Shown in pieces: positions 1-7,342 of a DNA stretch of 64,000 nt. The position numbers and the translations under genes are program-made. The notes beneath the pieces were generated by a model. That model saw only the letters and a program-made list of their open reading frames with translations. It was not told where the DNA came from and ran no database searches. Where the stretch lies: NCBI RefSeq assembly GCF_003013475.1, contig NZ_PXZO01000004.1:62001-126000 (forward strand), written 5' to 3'. Origin of the DNA: Brevibacillus porteri. Lineage in GTDB: Bacteria > Bacillota > Bacilli > Brevibacillales > Brevibacillaceae. Each line of letters starts with the position of its first letter. The stretch's first letter is position 1.

Positions 1-1013
1 TCCGCCTGACTATGTCCTAGCTGTCTAAAATCCATCCACCCCAAGTATGTCGCTTCCGGAAGTGCCATGGATACCCCAGGAATACGAGTCAATAAAAACT
101 CATGCACATAGGCTGCATTCTTACGTAAGTAGATCAACAGTTCTTCCAGCCATGCTTCTCCATGTTGGTAGGCAGCAATCGTTGCTTCCATTCCAAATAG
201 ATTCAGATTCTCGTAGCCCATTTTGGATGCCGTGATAGAAAAGTTCCGCAATAACTGCTGATTTTCTGTCATCAAATAGGAAGTATACAGACCGGCCAAA
301 TTAAACGTTTTGGCGGCTGATAGGAAGGTCACACTCTGGTTGGCCAATTCCGGTGCCAGCGAGTAGTAAGGCGTATGAACATTTGGCTCATAGACCAAAT
401 CCGAATGAATCTCATCGGCAACCACAATCACGCCATTTTCTACACACAATCTTCCCAAGCGCTCCAGCTCTTCTCTGGTCCATACTCGCCCGATTGGATT
501 ATGGGGTGTGCAGAGTAGCAAGAGCTTCACCCGCGGGTCGCTCAGCTTTTGTGTGAGGTCATCCCAATTCATTTCATAACGCCCGTCACGCTCCAAGAGT
601 GGGCTGGTAACGACGTGACGTCCGCGATTTTCGACTGCATGATAAAAAGGGTGGTACACAGGCGTCTGGATCAAAACACCATCTCCCGGGGCTGTAAAAG
701 CCTCTACGGCTACGTGTATGCCAGGAACGACCCCAGGTATACCTGTCATCCAGCTCACTTCTACCTCTACACCAAATCGCTTGTGTATCCACTCTTTCAA
801 GCTCTGAAAAAGGGCATTTGACTTCAACGTGTATCCGTATATCGGGTGACTCGCGCGTTTGATCAGTGCCTCTGTGATTTCAGGAGCGCAAGCAAAATCC
901 ATATCCGCCACCCAGAGCGGAAGCATTCCTTCACCGTTTACTTTTGGATTCTGAATCTCCCATTTGACACTATCTGTCCCTCTGCGCTCGATGCGCTGAT
1001 CAAAATCGTACAC
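1..1013 (-). CDS. MalY/PatB-type PLP-dependent cystathionine beta-lyase/aminotransferase (partial)
   Basis: The frame is open from the window edge to a GTG start at 1011-1013, so about 337 N-terminal residues are present and the C-terminal 50 or so lie outside. GTG is chosen because GGGAGG sits 7 bases upstream and the protein begins VYDFDQRIERRGTDSVKWE, the usual MalY/PatB opening. Fold type I features are visible: LWVADMDFA near residue 35, a TPHNPIGRVW segment (Asn contacting PLP) and VADEIHSDL (Asp contacting the pyridine N). The Lys expected to bind PLP is in the SAAKTFNLAGL segment. Family members cleave cystathionine or cysteine C-S bonds, or act as aminotransferases; which applies here cannot be seen. 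It follows abgT on the same strand beyond a terminator. Confidence 0.85.
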   Translation of the reverse strand, partial: MYDFDQRIERRGTDSVKWEIQNPKVNGEGMLPLWVADMDFACAPEITEALIKRASHPIYGYTLKSNALFQSLKEWIHKRFGVEVEVSWMTGIPGVVPGIHVAVEAFTAPGDGVLIQTPVYHPFYHAVENRGRHVVTSPLLERDGRYEMNWDDLTQKLSDPRVKLLLLCTPHNPIGRVWTREELERLGRLCVENGVIVVADEIHSDLVYEPNVHTPYYSLAPELANQSVTFLSAAKTFNLAGLYTSYLMTENQQLLRNFSITASKMGYENLNLFGMEATIAAYQHGEAWLEELLIYLRKNAAYVHEFLLTRIPGVSMALPEATYLGWMDFRQLGHSQA

Positions 1014-1096
1014 TTTCGTTTCCTCCCTTATTCCCTTCACATGCTTACACACAGCATAAACCGTCTTTTTCCAATTGTCCAAGCTTCAGGTGTACG

Positions 1097-1125
1097 AAAA
1101 AAAGAGCCGCCCAGTGAGCGGCTCT
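1097..1125 (-). terminator. Rho-independent terminator of abgT
   Basis: Perfect 8 bp inverted repeat AGAGCCGC/GCGGCTCT (1103-1110 and 1118-1125), followed on the minus strand by a T-run (A-run at 1097-1103 on plus). It lies directly after the abgT stop codon and separates abgT from the malY-like gene. Confidence 0.85.
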
Positions 1126-1143
1126 CTTCTTACTCTCAATAGA

Positions 1144-2670
1144 TTAACGAGCGTATATGCCAGGACCAAATGGGAGGTCAAGGTAGTACCATAATGTCAA
1201 TTGCAAGATCCAAACGACGAGGAAAACGATTGCAAATGGGGTCATGGTAGAGAAAATCGTTCCCATTCCCGCATTCTTATTATACTTCTGATAGAACGCC
1301 AGGAAGAGCGGGATGTACGGATTCACAGGTGAGATCGTATTGGTTGCAGAGTCCGCAATTCGATAAGCGGCCTGGATAAATGCCGGATTGTAATCCAACA
1401 GCATCAGCATTGGCATGAATACAGGTGCAAGGATCGCCCACAGTGCTGAACCACTCGTGATAAACAAGCTACAGATACCAGTGAAGAGTGTAAAGGCAAT
1501 AATGATCGGCAAGCCAGTCAAGCCCATGTTTGTCATGAATTCTGCACCATTGACAGCCATCAAAATACCAATGTTGCTCCAGTTAAAGAACGCGATGAAC
1601 TGTGCTGCTGTAAACGCTAACACAATAAAGCCGGACATATCCTTGATTGCTTCGGACATGTAATGCGGAATGTCCTTCGATGTTTTAATCAATCCCATTG
1701 CTCTACCATACACAAACGATACGGTCACAAAGAACAACAGGATGATGGGAATGATCCCTTTCAAAAACGGTGATGTCAAGAAGTCACCTGTCTTTGGATC
1801 GCGCAACAGTGAACCTTCTGGAACGACCAGCAATGCTACAATCACCACGAAAATCAGCGCTGCGATACCCGATTTGCGCAGTGCTTTGTTTTCTTTCGGA
1901 GTTACTGCTTCGAATTGTACATTTCGATCGCCGTGATACGTGCCAAGACGTGGTTCGATAATTTTATCGGTAATCCATCCTCCAAAGAAAGCGAGGATAA
2001 CAACGGAAGCTGACATGAAGAACCAGTTATCTACTGGCGTAACCATTGCATTCGGATCAATCGTTTTCGCTACTTCCGTACTGATCCCTGCCAAGAGAGC
2101 ATCTGTACCGGCAATGAAAAAGTTCGCTGTAAAACCGGAGGATACACCAGCCATACCAGCTGCAAAACCTGCAATCGGGTGGCGCCCCATTGCCAAGAAC
2201 ACAAGACCGCCAAGCGGAGGAATAATAACCATGGCTGCATCAGAAGCAAGATTTCCTAAAATACCGACAAAGACAATTGCATAACTGACAACCGATGCCG
2301 GAATACCTGCCATCATTTTGCGTAGAACTGTCGTCAAAAGACCGATTTTTTCTGCCAGTCCAATTCCAAGCGTCATCGCCAGAACGAGACCAAGTGCTGG
2401 AAATTCAATAAAGTTTTTCAGCATACTTGTTAAAATCCAATGAATACCTTCGACGCTAAGCAAACTCTTAACGGCAACCTCTTCGCCTTTTGCAGGATGC
2501 ATAACCGAAAAGTCCATGGCTGCGAGGATTGCAGAGACTACCATCAATACACCACACAAAATAATGAACAATACAAATGGATGCGGGAGCTTATTCCCTA
2601 CCGTTTCAATCCATTTTAGGATACCTTTTTGCTTCATCAGATCTACTTGCACATTCGTGCCTTTCGCCAT
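1144..2670 (-). CDS. abgT: AbgT-family transporter (p-aminobenzoyl-glutamate transporter type)
   Basis: 508 aa, the usual AbgT length. A cytoplasmic N-terminus (MKQKGILKWIETVGNKLPHP) is followed by about a dozen hydrophobic segments. The family-typical stretches PHPFVLFIILCG, NLASDAAMVIIPPLGG and SATNTISPVNPYIPLFLAF are present. The AbgT family imports p-aminobenzoyl-glutamate in E. coli, and other members export sulfonamides, so the substrate cannot be assigned. The ATG start has AAGGGGG 8 bases upstream. It is followed by its own terminator. A peptidase of the AbgA/B type is not adjacent. Confidence 0.85.
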   Translation of the reverse strand: MAKGTNVQVDLMKQKGILKWIETVGNKLPHPFVLFIILCGVLMVVSAILAAMDFSVMHPAKGEEVAVKSLLSVEGIHWILTSMLKNFIEFPALGLVLAMTLGIGLAEKIGLLTTVLRKMMAGIPASVVSYAIVFVGILGNLASDAAMVIIPPLGGLVFLAMGRHPIAGFAAGMAGVSSGFTANFFIAGTDALLAGISTEVAKTIDPNAMVTPVDNWFFMSASVVILAFFGGWITDKIIEPRLGTYHGDRNVQFEAVTPKENKALRKSGIAALIFVVIVALLVVPEGSLLRDPKTGDFLTSPFLKGIIPIILLFFVTVSFVYGRAMGLIKTSKDIPHYMSEAIKDMSGFIVLAFTAAQFIAFFNWSNIGILMAVNGAEFMTNMGLTGLPIIIAFTLFTGICSLFITSGSALWAILAPVFMPMLMLLDYNPAFIQAAYRIADSATNTISPVNPYIPLFLAFYQKYNKNAGMGTIFSTMTPFAIVFLVVWILQLTLWYYLDLPFGPGIYAR

Positions 2671-3076
2671 AGTTTCGCCCCCTTATTCGTTTGAATTCCC
2701 TGAATGTTCTTGCGGATTTGCGATCATCCTCGGGATGAATGATGTGGTCTTCCTTCTCTAGCGCTCATCGCCGTTGATGGTTCAGCGGGAGAAAGACGAA
2801 GTGAGCTTCCCTTATTTCATGAAAGCCTTTCCAAGAATCGAAAGGCTTGTACACAATGCCTTTTATCTGACCTCAACTTTTAAGTAAAAGTTCAAATATA
2901 GCAGGCAAAGTTCACTCACACATAATAACTTGCTAATATGATTATATAATCTATAAAATCCATGTCAATAATTTTTAGACTATTTTATGAAATTTTCGCT
3001 TTTTGGATAATTGCTGTCATTTGCGAGTCTATAGTAATATAGAGATTGATTACGAATGATCACGGAGGAATGACGT
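2671..3076. other. Intergenic region between abgT and the next divergent gene, with a 9 bp hairpin
   Basis: No gene seen. It must hold the divergent promoters of abgT and the 3077 gene. The only clear structure is a perfect inverted repeat AAGCCTTTC/GAAAGGCTT (2823-2831 and 2840-2848) with an 8-base loop and no T-run on either side. It is therefore more likely an operator or leader hairpin of abgT than a terminator. The part near 2880-3010 is strongly AT-rich. Confidence 0.5.
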
Positions 3077-3586
3077 ATGTCTGATGTTATCGTGTTCAAA
3101 GGGGCCATTGCTTTCCCTATTACATTGGATCCAACCGTTTGGGTTTTTGATGAACGCAAATTCGATCTGAAAACATACGCGGGCGAAGATGATAGCTCGC
3201 TGGCTACACAAGCAAAGTATTTGGCTGGCACGGGGACGCAATGGGATAAGGAATTGCGCGAAGGGGCTACACTTCCTTCCGAACGAAAAAGCTTAGCCGA
3301 AGAACGTAAAGTGCTCGAAGGCGAGTACGGAATTCGTCTCGATCCCTTCATTACAAACGCTGAGCCCCTACCAGAGGTGACTCATGTCCGTCTTCACCGC
3401 GAGGATCAGGAAGCGATCGTTCTTCCACTTGCAGAGGCAAGAAGAGCCATCCTCCAATTCTCCAAAGACGGCAAGCCTATTAAAGAGGATGGTCCTGTGT
3501 ACTTTTATTTGCCAGAAGTGTTGCTGGCAAATGAAGCGCCAATCAAAGGAATTACCGCTTTGGAGTTTATTACGGAGCAAGTGTAA
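3077..3586 (+). CDS. Conserved-looking hypothetical protein, 169 aa
   Basis: ATG start with CACGGAGGAATGACGT directly upstream. Soluble, acidic, without signal peptide or membrane segments. The N-terminus (SDVIVFKGAIAFPITLDPTVWVFD) looks like a beta-rich domain. The middle is charged and helical (about residues 55-85), and the C-terminal part (PVYFYLPEVLLANEAPIKGITALEFI) looks ordered. I do not recognise a characterised family. The clean RBS, independent terminator and normal codon use support a real gene. It stands alone between divergent abgT and convergent sda. Confidence 0.75.
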   Translation: MSDVIVFKGAIAFPITLDPTVWVFDERKFDLKTYAGEDDSSLATQAKYLAGTGTQWDKELREGATLPSERKSLAEERKVLEGEYGIRLDPFITNAEPLPEVTHVRLHREDQEAIVLPLAEARRAILQFSKDGKPIKEDGPVYFYLPEVLLANEAPIKGITALEFITEQV

Positions 3587-3621
3587 GACAAGCCACTTAA
3601 GCTAATCCTCTCTTGGATAAC

Positions 3622-3663
3622 AAAAGCCATCCTTCTTCGAAAAAAAGAGGATGGCTTTTGCCA
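3622..3663 (+). terminator. Terminator after the 3077-3586 gene
   Basis: Perfect 12 bp inverted repeat AAAAGCCATCCT/AGGATGGCTTTT (3622-3633, 3648-3659), 35 bases after the stop codon. It faces the convergent sda gene and its A- and T-rich flanks could make it bidirectional. Confidence 0.8.
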
Positions 3664-3692
3664 TATGTTACGTATGTGTGATGATTTTGCTC

Positions 3693-3830
3693 TTAGGCGC
3701 TGAACTGCGTGATACGGATATTCCGATGCTGTAGTTCTTCGCGAAGCAATTCGATAAAAGCTGCATCTAGTTGAAGGTCGACAGCGCGATGATATACTTC
3801 TATCAACATTTGGTCACTTAAGTATTTCAC
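3693..3830 (-). CDS. sda: Sporulation inhibitor Sda
   Basis: 45 codons from a GTG start (3828-3830) with GGAGGTGAGCAAAG upstream. The product KYLSDQMLIEVYHRAVDLQL followed by a FIELLREELQHR helix matches the Sda helical hairpin (B. subtilis Sda has the LSDELLIESY and DFIELIENEI segments). Sda binds the sporulation histidine kinase KinA and blocks autophosphorylation, coupling sporulation to replication status. Regulation fits: a sigma-A promoter lies at 3860-3888 and a run of DnaA-box-like sites just upstream, as known for B. subtilis sda. Identification is from the sequence pattern; the protein is very short. Confidence 0.88.
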   Translation of the reverse strand: MKYLSDQMLIEVYHRAVDLQLDAAFIELLREELQHRNIRITQFSA

Positions 3831-3859
3831 CTTTGCTCACCTCCATCGCTAATATGAGC

Positions 3860-3888
3860 CCATTGTAACAGAAGCCTTTGTATCGAAC
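3860..3888 (-). promoter_or_regulatory. Sigma-A promoter of sda
   Basis: On the minus strand: -35 TTGTTC (3883-3888), exactly 17 bases, extended -10 TGTTACAAT (TACAAT at 3860-3865). Predicted start near 3853, giving a leader of about 23 bases to the GTG. The DnaA-box cluster begins 9 bases upstream of the -35. Confidence 0.7.
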
Positions 3889-3896
3889 AACCGTTC

Positions 3897-4005
3897 GGAT
3901 ATCCACAAGCATTGTGGACATCTTGTTGGTAACATGTGGGCAAATTGTGTGTAACTTATAAGTATCCAAGCATTTCCTGTGTGGATGTTTTTTTCCCTTT
4001 ATCCA
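3897..4005. promoter_or_regulatory. Cluster of DnaA-box-like 9-mers upstream of sda
   Basis: Compared with TTATNCACA. The site at 3997-4005 (+) is a perfect TTATCCACA. Sites 3897-3905 (+, ATATCCACA) and 3944-3952 (-, TTACACACA) have one mismatch. Sites 3911-3919 (-), 3933-3941 (-) and 3978-3986 (-) have two. Six sites in about 110 bases, immediately upstream of the sda -35, is far denser than background. In B. subtilis DnaA controls sda through similar boxes, so this is probably the replication-coupled control region of sda. Confidence 0.75.
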
Positions 4006-4065
4006 CAGTCAGTCGAAATTTGTCGAACGAATGATGTGACTATCCTGTCATAATGACCCCTTAAG

Positions 4066-4098
4066 AAAGAAAGCCACCCTGTACTGGATGGCTTTTTT
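4066..4098 (-). terminator. Terminator downstream of rocD
   Basis: Stem AAAGCCA/TGGCTTT (4070-4076, 4089-4095), extended by CC/GG across one mismatch. T-rich runs lie on both sides, so it can act for rocD on the minus strand and also insulate on plus. Confidence 0.7.
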
Positions 4099-4106
4099 CG
4101 TTGCTA

Positions 4107-5318
4107 TTATGCGTTTGCTGCTTCTGTCACGTGCAGAACTTGCTTGATGCGATCAATTGCCCAATCCAGGTCTTCTTTGCTGATGACGAGTGGCGGTGCA
4201 AAGCGAATGGTTGTCTCATGTGTTTCTTTGCACAGGAGTCCCAGTTCTTTTAGTTTTTCGCAATATGGACGAGCCGCTGTTGTCAGCTCCAAACCAATGA
4301 ACAGACCACGACCGCGAATTTCCTTGATGATCGGGTTGTTGATTTCTTTCAATTTCTCCATGAAGTATGCGCCCATTTCCAGGGAGCGCTGTACAAGACC
4401 TTCGTCAGCCAGTACATCCATAGCTGCGATGGCAACTGCGCATCCGAGTGGATTTCCGCCAAAGGTAGAACCGTGAGAGCCTGGCTCAAATACGCTCAAG
4501 ATTTCTTTATTTGCTGCTACTGCGGAAATCGGGAACACGCCACCACCAAGAGCTTTCCCCATGATGTACATGTCTGGTACTACATCTTCCCAATCGCTGG
4601 CAAACATTTTACCTGTGCGACCGAAGCCTGTTTGAATCTCGTCGCTGACCAAGAGTACATTGTTTGCTTTACATACCTCTTGTGCCTGCTTCAAGAAGCC
4701 CTCTTGCGGAATGATGATCCCTGCTTCGCCTTGGATCGGCTCCAGCATGAATGCTGCTGTATTCGGTGTAATCGCTTGCTTAAGCGCTTCAATATCGCCA
4801 TAAGGAATGATTTTGAACCCAGGTGTGAATGGTCCGAAGCCACGTCTGTACTCTTCAGCAGAAGAGAAGGAAGTTACTGTGACAGTACGACCATGGAAGT
4901 TGCCTTCACATACGATGATTTCTGCTTGGTTCTCTGGTACTTTTTTCACGTCATAAGCCCAGCGACGAACCGCTTTGAGTGCTGTCTCTACTGCTTCTGC
5001 ACCAGTGTTCATTGGCAGGATCATTTCTTTTCTTGTCACCGCAGAGAGCTTTTCGTAGAATTCACCCAGTTGGTCATTGTAAAAAGCACGGGAAGTGAGC
5101 GTTACTTTATCTGCTTGATCTTTCAGAGCTTGGATGATACGTGGATGACGATGCCCTTGGTTCAGCGCAGAATATGCACTCAGCATATCCAGATATTTAT
5201 TGCCTTCCGGATCGTGTACCCATACGCCTTCTGCTTTGGAAATAACGATCGGTAGCGGATGATAGTTATGCGCACCAAATTTTTCTGTTTGTTCAATAAC
5301 CACGTTTGTTTTACTCAT
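4107..5318 (-). CDS. rocD: Ornithine aminotransferase RocD
   Basis: 403 aa from the ATG at 5316-5318 ([20 protein letters not shown]), chosen over an upstream in-frame ATG because GAAGGAGGC lies 7 bases before it. Class III aminotransferase features are all present: [37 protein letters not shown] and [14 protein letters not shown], whose Lys binds PLP. It converts ornithine plus 2-oxoglutarate to glutamate semialdehyde and glutamate in arginine catabolism. Regulation is visible: a consensus sigma-54 promoter at 5358-5373, repeated TTTTGCA motifs, and the divergent activator gene rocR. Confidence 0.95.
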   Translation of the reverse strand: MSKTNVVIEQTEKFGAHNYHPLPIVISKAEGVWVHDPEGNKYLDMLSAYSALNQGHRHPRIIQALKDQADKVTLTSRAFYNDQLGEFYEKLSAVTRKEMILPMNTGAEAVETALKAVRRWAYDVKKVPENQAEIIVCEGNFHGRTVTVTSFSSAEEYRRGFGPFTPGFKIIPYGDIEALKQAITPNTAAFMLEPIQGEAGIIIPQEGFLKQAQEVCKANNVLLVSDEIQTGFGRTGKMFASDWEDVVPDMYIMGKALGGGVFPISAVAANKEILSVFEPGSHGSTFGGNPLGCAVAIAAMDVLADEGLVQRSLEMGAYFMEKLKEINNPIIKEIRGRGLFIGLELTTAARPYCEKLKELGLLCKETHETTIRFAPPLVISKEDLDWAIDRIKQVLHVTEAANA

Positions 5319-5357
5319 GTCGTTAGCCTCCTTCAAGATCACTTGCTAAAATTATCT

Positions 5358-5373
5358 AGCAAGAACGATGCCA
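5358..5373 (-). promoter_or_regulatory. Sigma-54 (-24/-12) promoter of rocD
   Basis: The minus strand reads TGGCATCGTTCTTGCT, matching TGGCA-N6-TTGCW exactly with GG and GC spaced as required. It ends about 40 bases before the rocD ATG. This is the arrangement known for SigL/RocR-dependent rocDEF in B. subtilis. Confidence 0.88.
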
Positions 5374-5424
5374 AATAGGAAAACCTCACAAAGTCGATCC
5401 AATCCGATCAAATGAGCAAAAAAA

Positions 5425-5472
5425 TTTTGCACCTCGCATTCATAATCTTTTGCAGTGCATAATGTTTTTGCA
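5425..5472. promoter_or_regulatory. Putative RocR upstream activating sites between rocD and rocR
   Basis: Three copies of TTTTGCA at 5425-5431, 5448-5454 and 5466-5472, the middle one within TTTTGCAGTGCATAATG. They lie 50-115 bases upstream of the rocD sigma-54 promoter. The same heptamer occurs twice at 7176-7204 ahead of the rocE sigma-54 promoter. A shared RocR site is an inference. Confidence 0.55.
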
Positions 5473-5514
5473 CTCATTCCCTTTATGCTATGATACCCTC
5501 ATAAGGAAAGGCTG

Positions 5515-6933
5515 GTGACCACGGTGTCGTCTTCTAGGCAAAATTCTTCAGCTGACACTCTCTTGCGCATTTATGAACATATTTTGGACAGAATGAATGA
5601 AGGTGTACATGTCATCGATTCGGACGGGACAACGATTGTCTACAATTCCAAAATGACCGAGCTGGAATCGATGACCAGACAAAACGTTTTGCACAAACCT
5701 TTGGCAGAGGTTTTTCAGTTCCCGTCTGGACAGGAAAGTACCTTGCTCACATGCTTGCGTACCGGAAATAGCATTCGCAATACACGCCAAACGTATTTCA
5801 ATGACAAGCAAAAAGAAATTTCAACCATCAACCATACGTACCCCATCATTGAAAATGGCAAGATCATCGGCGCAATGGAAATCGCAAATGATGTTACCAA
5901 AATGGAACGATTGATCAGAGAAAACTTGCTGCAAAAAAACGGGTCACGCTACACATTCGAGCACATTATCGGGAGAAGCGGTCCTATTCTCGATGTCATA
6001 GAGAATGCCAAACGCGCAGCACGCACCTCCTCATCCGTATTGGTCGTGGGTGAAACGGGTGCCGGGAAAGAGCTGTTCGTGCAAAGCATTCATAATGCCA
6101 GTCTGCGTGCTTCTGGTCCCCTTATTTCACAAAACTGCGCTGCGCTTCCGGATAGCCTTATCGAAGGGCTTTTGTTTGGAACTGCTCGTGGAGCATTTAC
6201 TGGCGCAGTGGAGCGACCTGGATTGTTTGAGCAAGCAGAAGGCGGAACCCTTTTTCTCGACGAAATCAACTCGCTTAGTATGCCACTACAGGCAAAATTG
6301 TTGCGTGCTCTGCAAGAGAAGTCGATTAGACGTATTGGTGACACAAAGGATCGATCGATCGATGTACGAATCATTGCAGCTATTAATGAAGATCCTGTTG
6401 AGGCAATCGCCCATTCGCATTTGCGAAAAGACTTGTACTATCGCCTCGGAGTCGTCACGTTATTTCTCCCCCCGCTTCGGGAACGCAAGGAAGATATTCC
6501 GATGCTGGTCAGCCATTTTATTGAGAAATACAATGAGCTCTTCCAAATGGAGGTAAGAGGCATCAGTGACGAGGTTCTGCAATTTTTTATCCAGCATGAC
6601 TGGCCTGGTAATGTGCGTGAGCTTCAACACTTGATTGAGGGGGCCATGAATCTGATGATTGACGAATCAACCATCCGCTATGAACACTTGCCCTTACACT
6701 TTTTGCGTCGTACGCCAGCCGCTTCCGTAACAATCGAGCAACCCTCCCCTCACACGTTGCCTTTTGTGGACGAAGGAAAGCCGTTAAAGGAAACCATGCA
6801 AGAATTTGAAACAGCATATATTCACCATGTTGTGGAACGCTATAACGGAAATATTTCACGAGCAGCCAAGGAATTGCAAATTAGTCGTCAAAGCTTGCAG
6901 TATCGTTTGCGTAAGCTGGGGATTAAAGGATAA
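5515..6933 (+). CDS. rocR: Sigma-54-dependent activator RocR
   Basis: 472 aa from GTG at 5515 with AAGGAAAGG just upstream. Domain order is a PAS sensor at about residues 15-125 (ILDRMNEGVHVIDSDG), AAA+ at about 145-380, and a Fis-type helix-turn-helix at the C-terminus (NISRAAKELQISRQSLQYRL). AAA+ motifs seen are Walker A GETGAGKE, the sigma-54 contact loop GAFTGA, Walker B GGTLFLDE and the arginine-finger region. It sits divergent from rocD and upstream of rocE, both with -24/-12 promoters, so RocR (arginine/ornithine-responsive) is the natural assignment. A weak TTGCAC...TATGAT pair at 5468-5494 may be its own sigma-A promoter. Confidence 0.92.
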   Translation: MTTVSSSRQNSSADTLLRIYEHILDRMNEGVHVIDSDGTTIVYNSKMTELESMTRQNVLHKPLAEVFQFPSGQESTLLTCLRTGNSIRNTRQTYFNDKQKEISTINHTYPIIENGKIIGAMEIANDVTKMERLIRENLLQKNGSRYTFEHIIGRSGPILDVIENAKRAARTSSSVLVVGETGAGKELFVQSIHNASLRASGPLISQNCAALPDSLIEGLLFGTARGAFTGAVERPGLFEQAEGGTLFLDEINSLSMPLQAKLLRALQEKSIRRIGDTKDRSIDVRIIAAINEDPVEAIAHSHLRKDLYYRLGVVTLFLPPLRERKEDIPMLVSHFIEKYNELFQMEVRGISDEVLQFFIQHDWPGNVRELQHLIEGAMNLMIDESTIRYEHLPLHFLRRTPAASVTIEQPSPHTLPFVDEGKPLKETMQEFETAYIHHVVERYNGNISRAAKELQISRQSLQYRLRKLGIKG

Positions 6934-6960
6934 GGCATACTAATATAAATGTTCTGGTTT

Positions 6961-7050
6961 GAGTCAACATAGTGGTGGAGAAGAAAAAGCACAGTTCTCT
7001 TCGACTCTGACACTCCGGCAAGGGAGATTCACTGTCCGTCTTTCTCACCA
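6961..7050. other. Dyad-rich segment between rocR and its terminator, possible structured RNA
   Basis: No ORF. Pairings seen are GAGTC/GACTC (6961-6965, 7003-7007), GAGAA/TTCTC (6979-6983, 6995-6999), GACA/TGTC (7009-7012, 7033-7036) enclosing CTCC/GGAG (7013-7016, 7023-7026), and TGGTGGAGAA with TTCTCACCA (6973-6983, 7042-7050). The GAGAA strand can pair with either of two TTCTC runs, which would be switch-like. I recognise no known riboswitch core on either strand. Confidence 0.25.
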
Positions 7051-7144
7051 GCTTAATTGGTTCATCGTTACCTTCTAAAAATTTACAAGTACATCTCTTA
7101 AGATGTTTTCTTTCAGTTCAGTTATTACCTTATCATTTTTAATA

Positions 7145-7171
7145 AACGCCAAGAAATTTGGCGTTTTTTTA
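7145..7171 (+). terminator. Terminator downstream of rocR
   Basis: Perfect stem AACGCCAA/TTGGCGTT (7145-7152, 7158-7165) with a 5-base loop and a T-run to 7170. It separates rocR transcription from the rocE control region. Confidence 0.85.
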
Positions 7172-7175
7172 ATTA

Positions 7176-7204
7176 TTTTGCATCAACTGCCAAATCATTT
7201 TGCA
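7176..7204 (+). promoter_or_regulatory. Putative RocR activating sites upstream of rocE
   Basis: Two TTTTGCA heptamers at 7176-7182 and 7198-7204, 22 bases apart and 50-80 bases upstream of the sigma-54 promoter at 7256. The same heptamer occurs three times upstream of rocD. Activator binding is inferred from this sharing. Confidence 0.5.
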
Positions 7205-7255
7205 CATTTTGGTAGTATATACCTCAAAAATAATATTTTCATAAATTATTTCTTT

Positions 7256-7271
7256 TGGTATCATTCTTGCA
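7256..7271 (+). promoter_or_regulatory. Sigma-54 promoter of rocE
   Basis: TGGTATCATTCTTGCA matches TGGCA-N6-TTGCW with one change (C to T at the fourth base). The essential GG and GC dinucleotides are in register. It lies about 70 bases before the permease ATG. Confidence 0.78.
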
Positions 7272-7342
7272 GAGCATATATCGCTATCGCGCCTGAAAAC
7301 GCATACATCCATTGAACATACTCGCGTGAAGGAGAGGGTTAT

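Noticed and set aside
2823-2848. Rho-independent terminator upstream of abgT
   Set aside because: The 9 bp hairpin is perfect but neither strand has a T-run after it.
4473-5255. 260-codon plus-strand frame opposite rocD
   Set aside because: Shadow frame of a clear RocD; its composition (Cys/Phe-rich) is not protein-like and it has no RBS.
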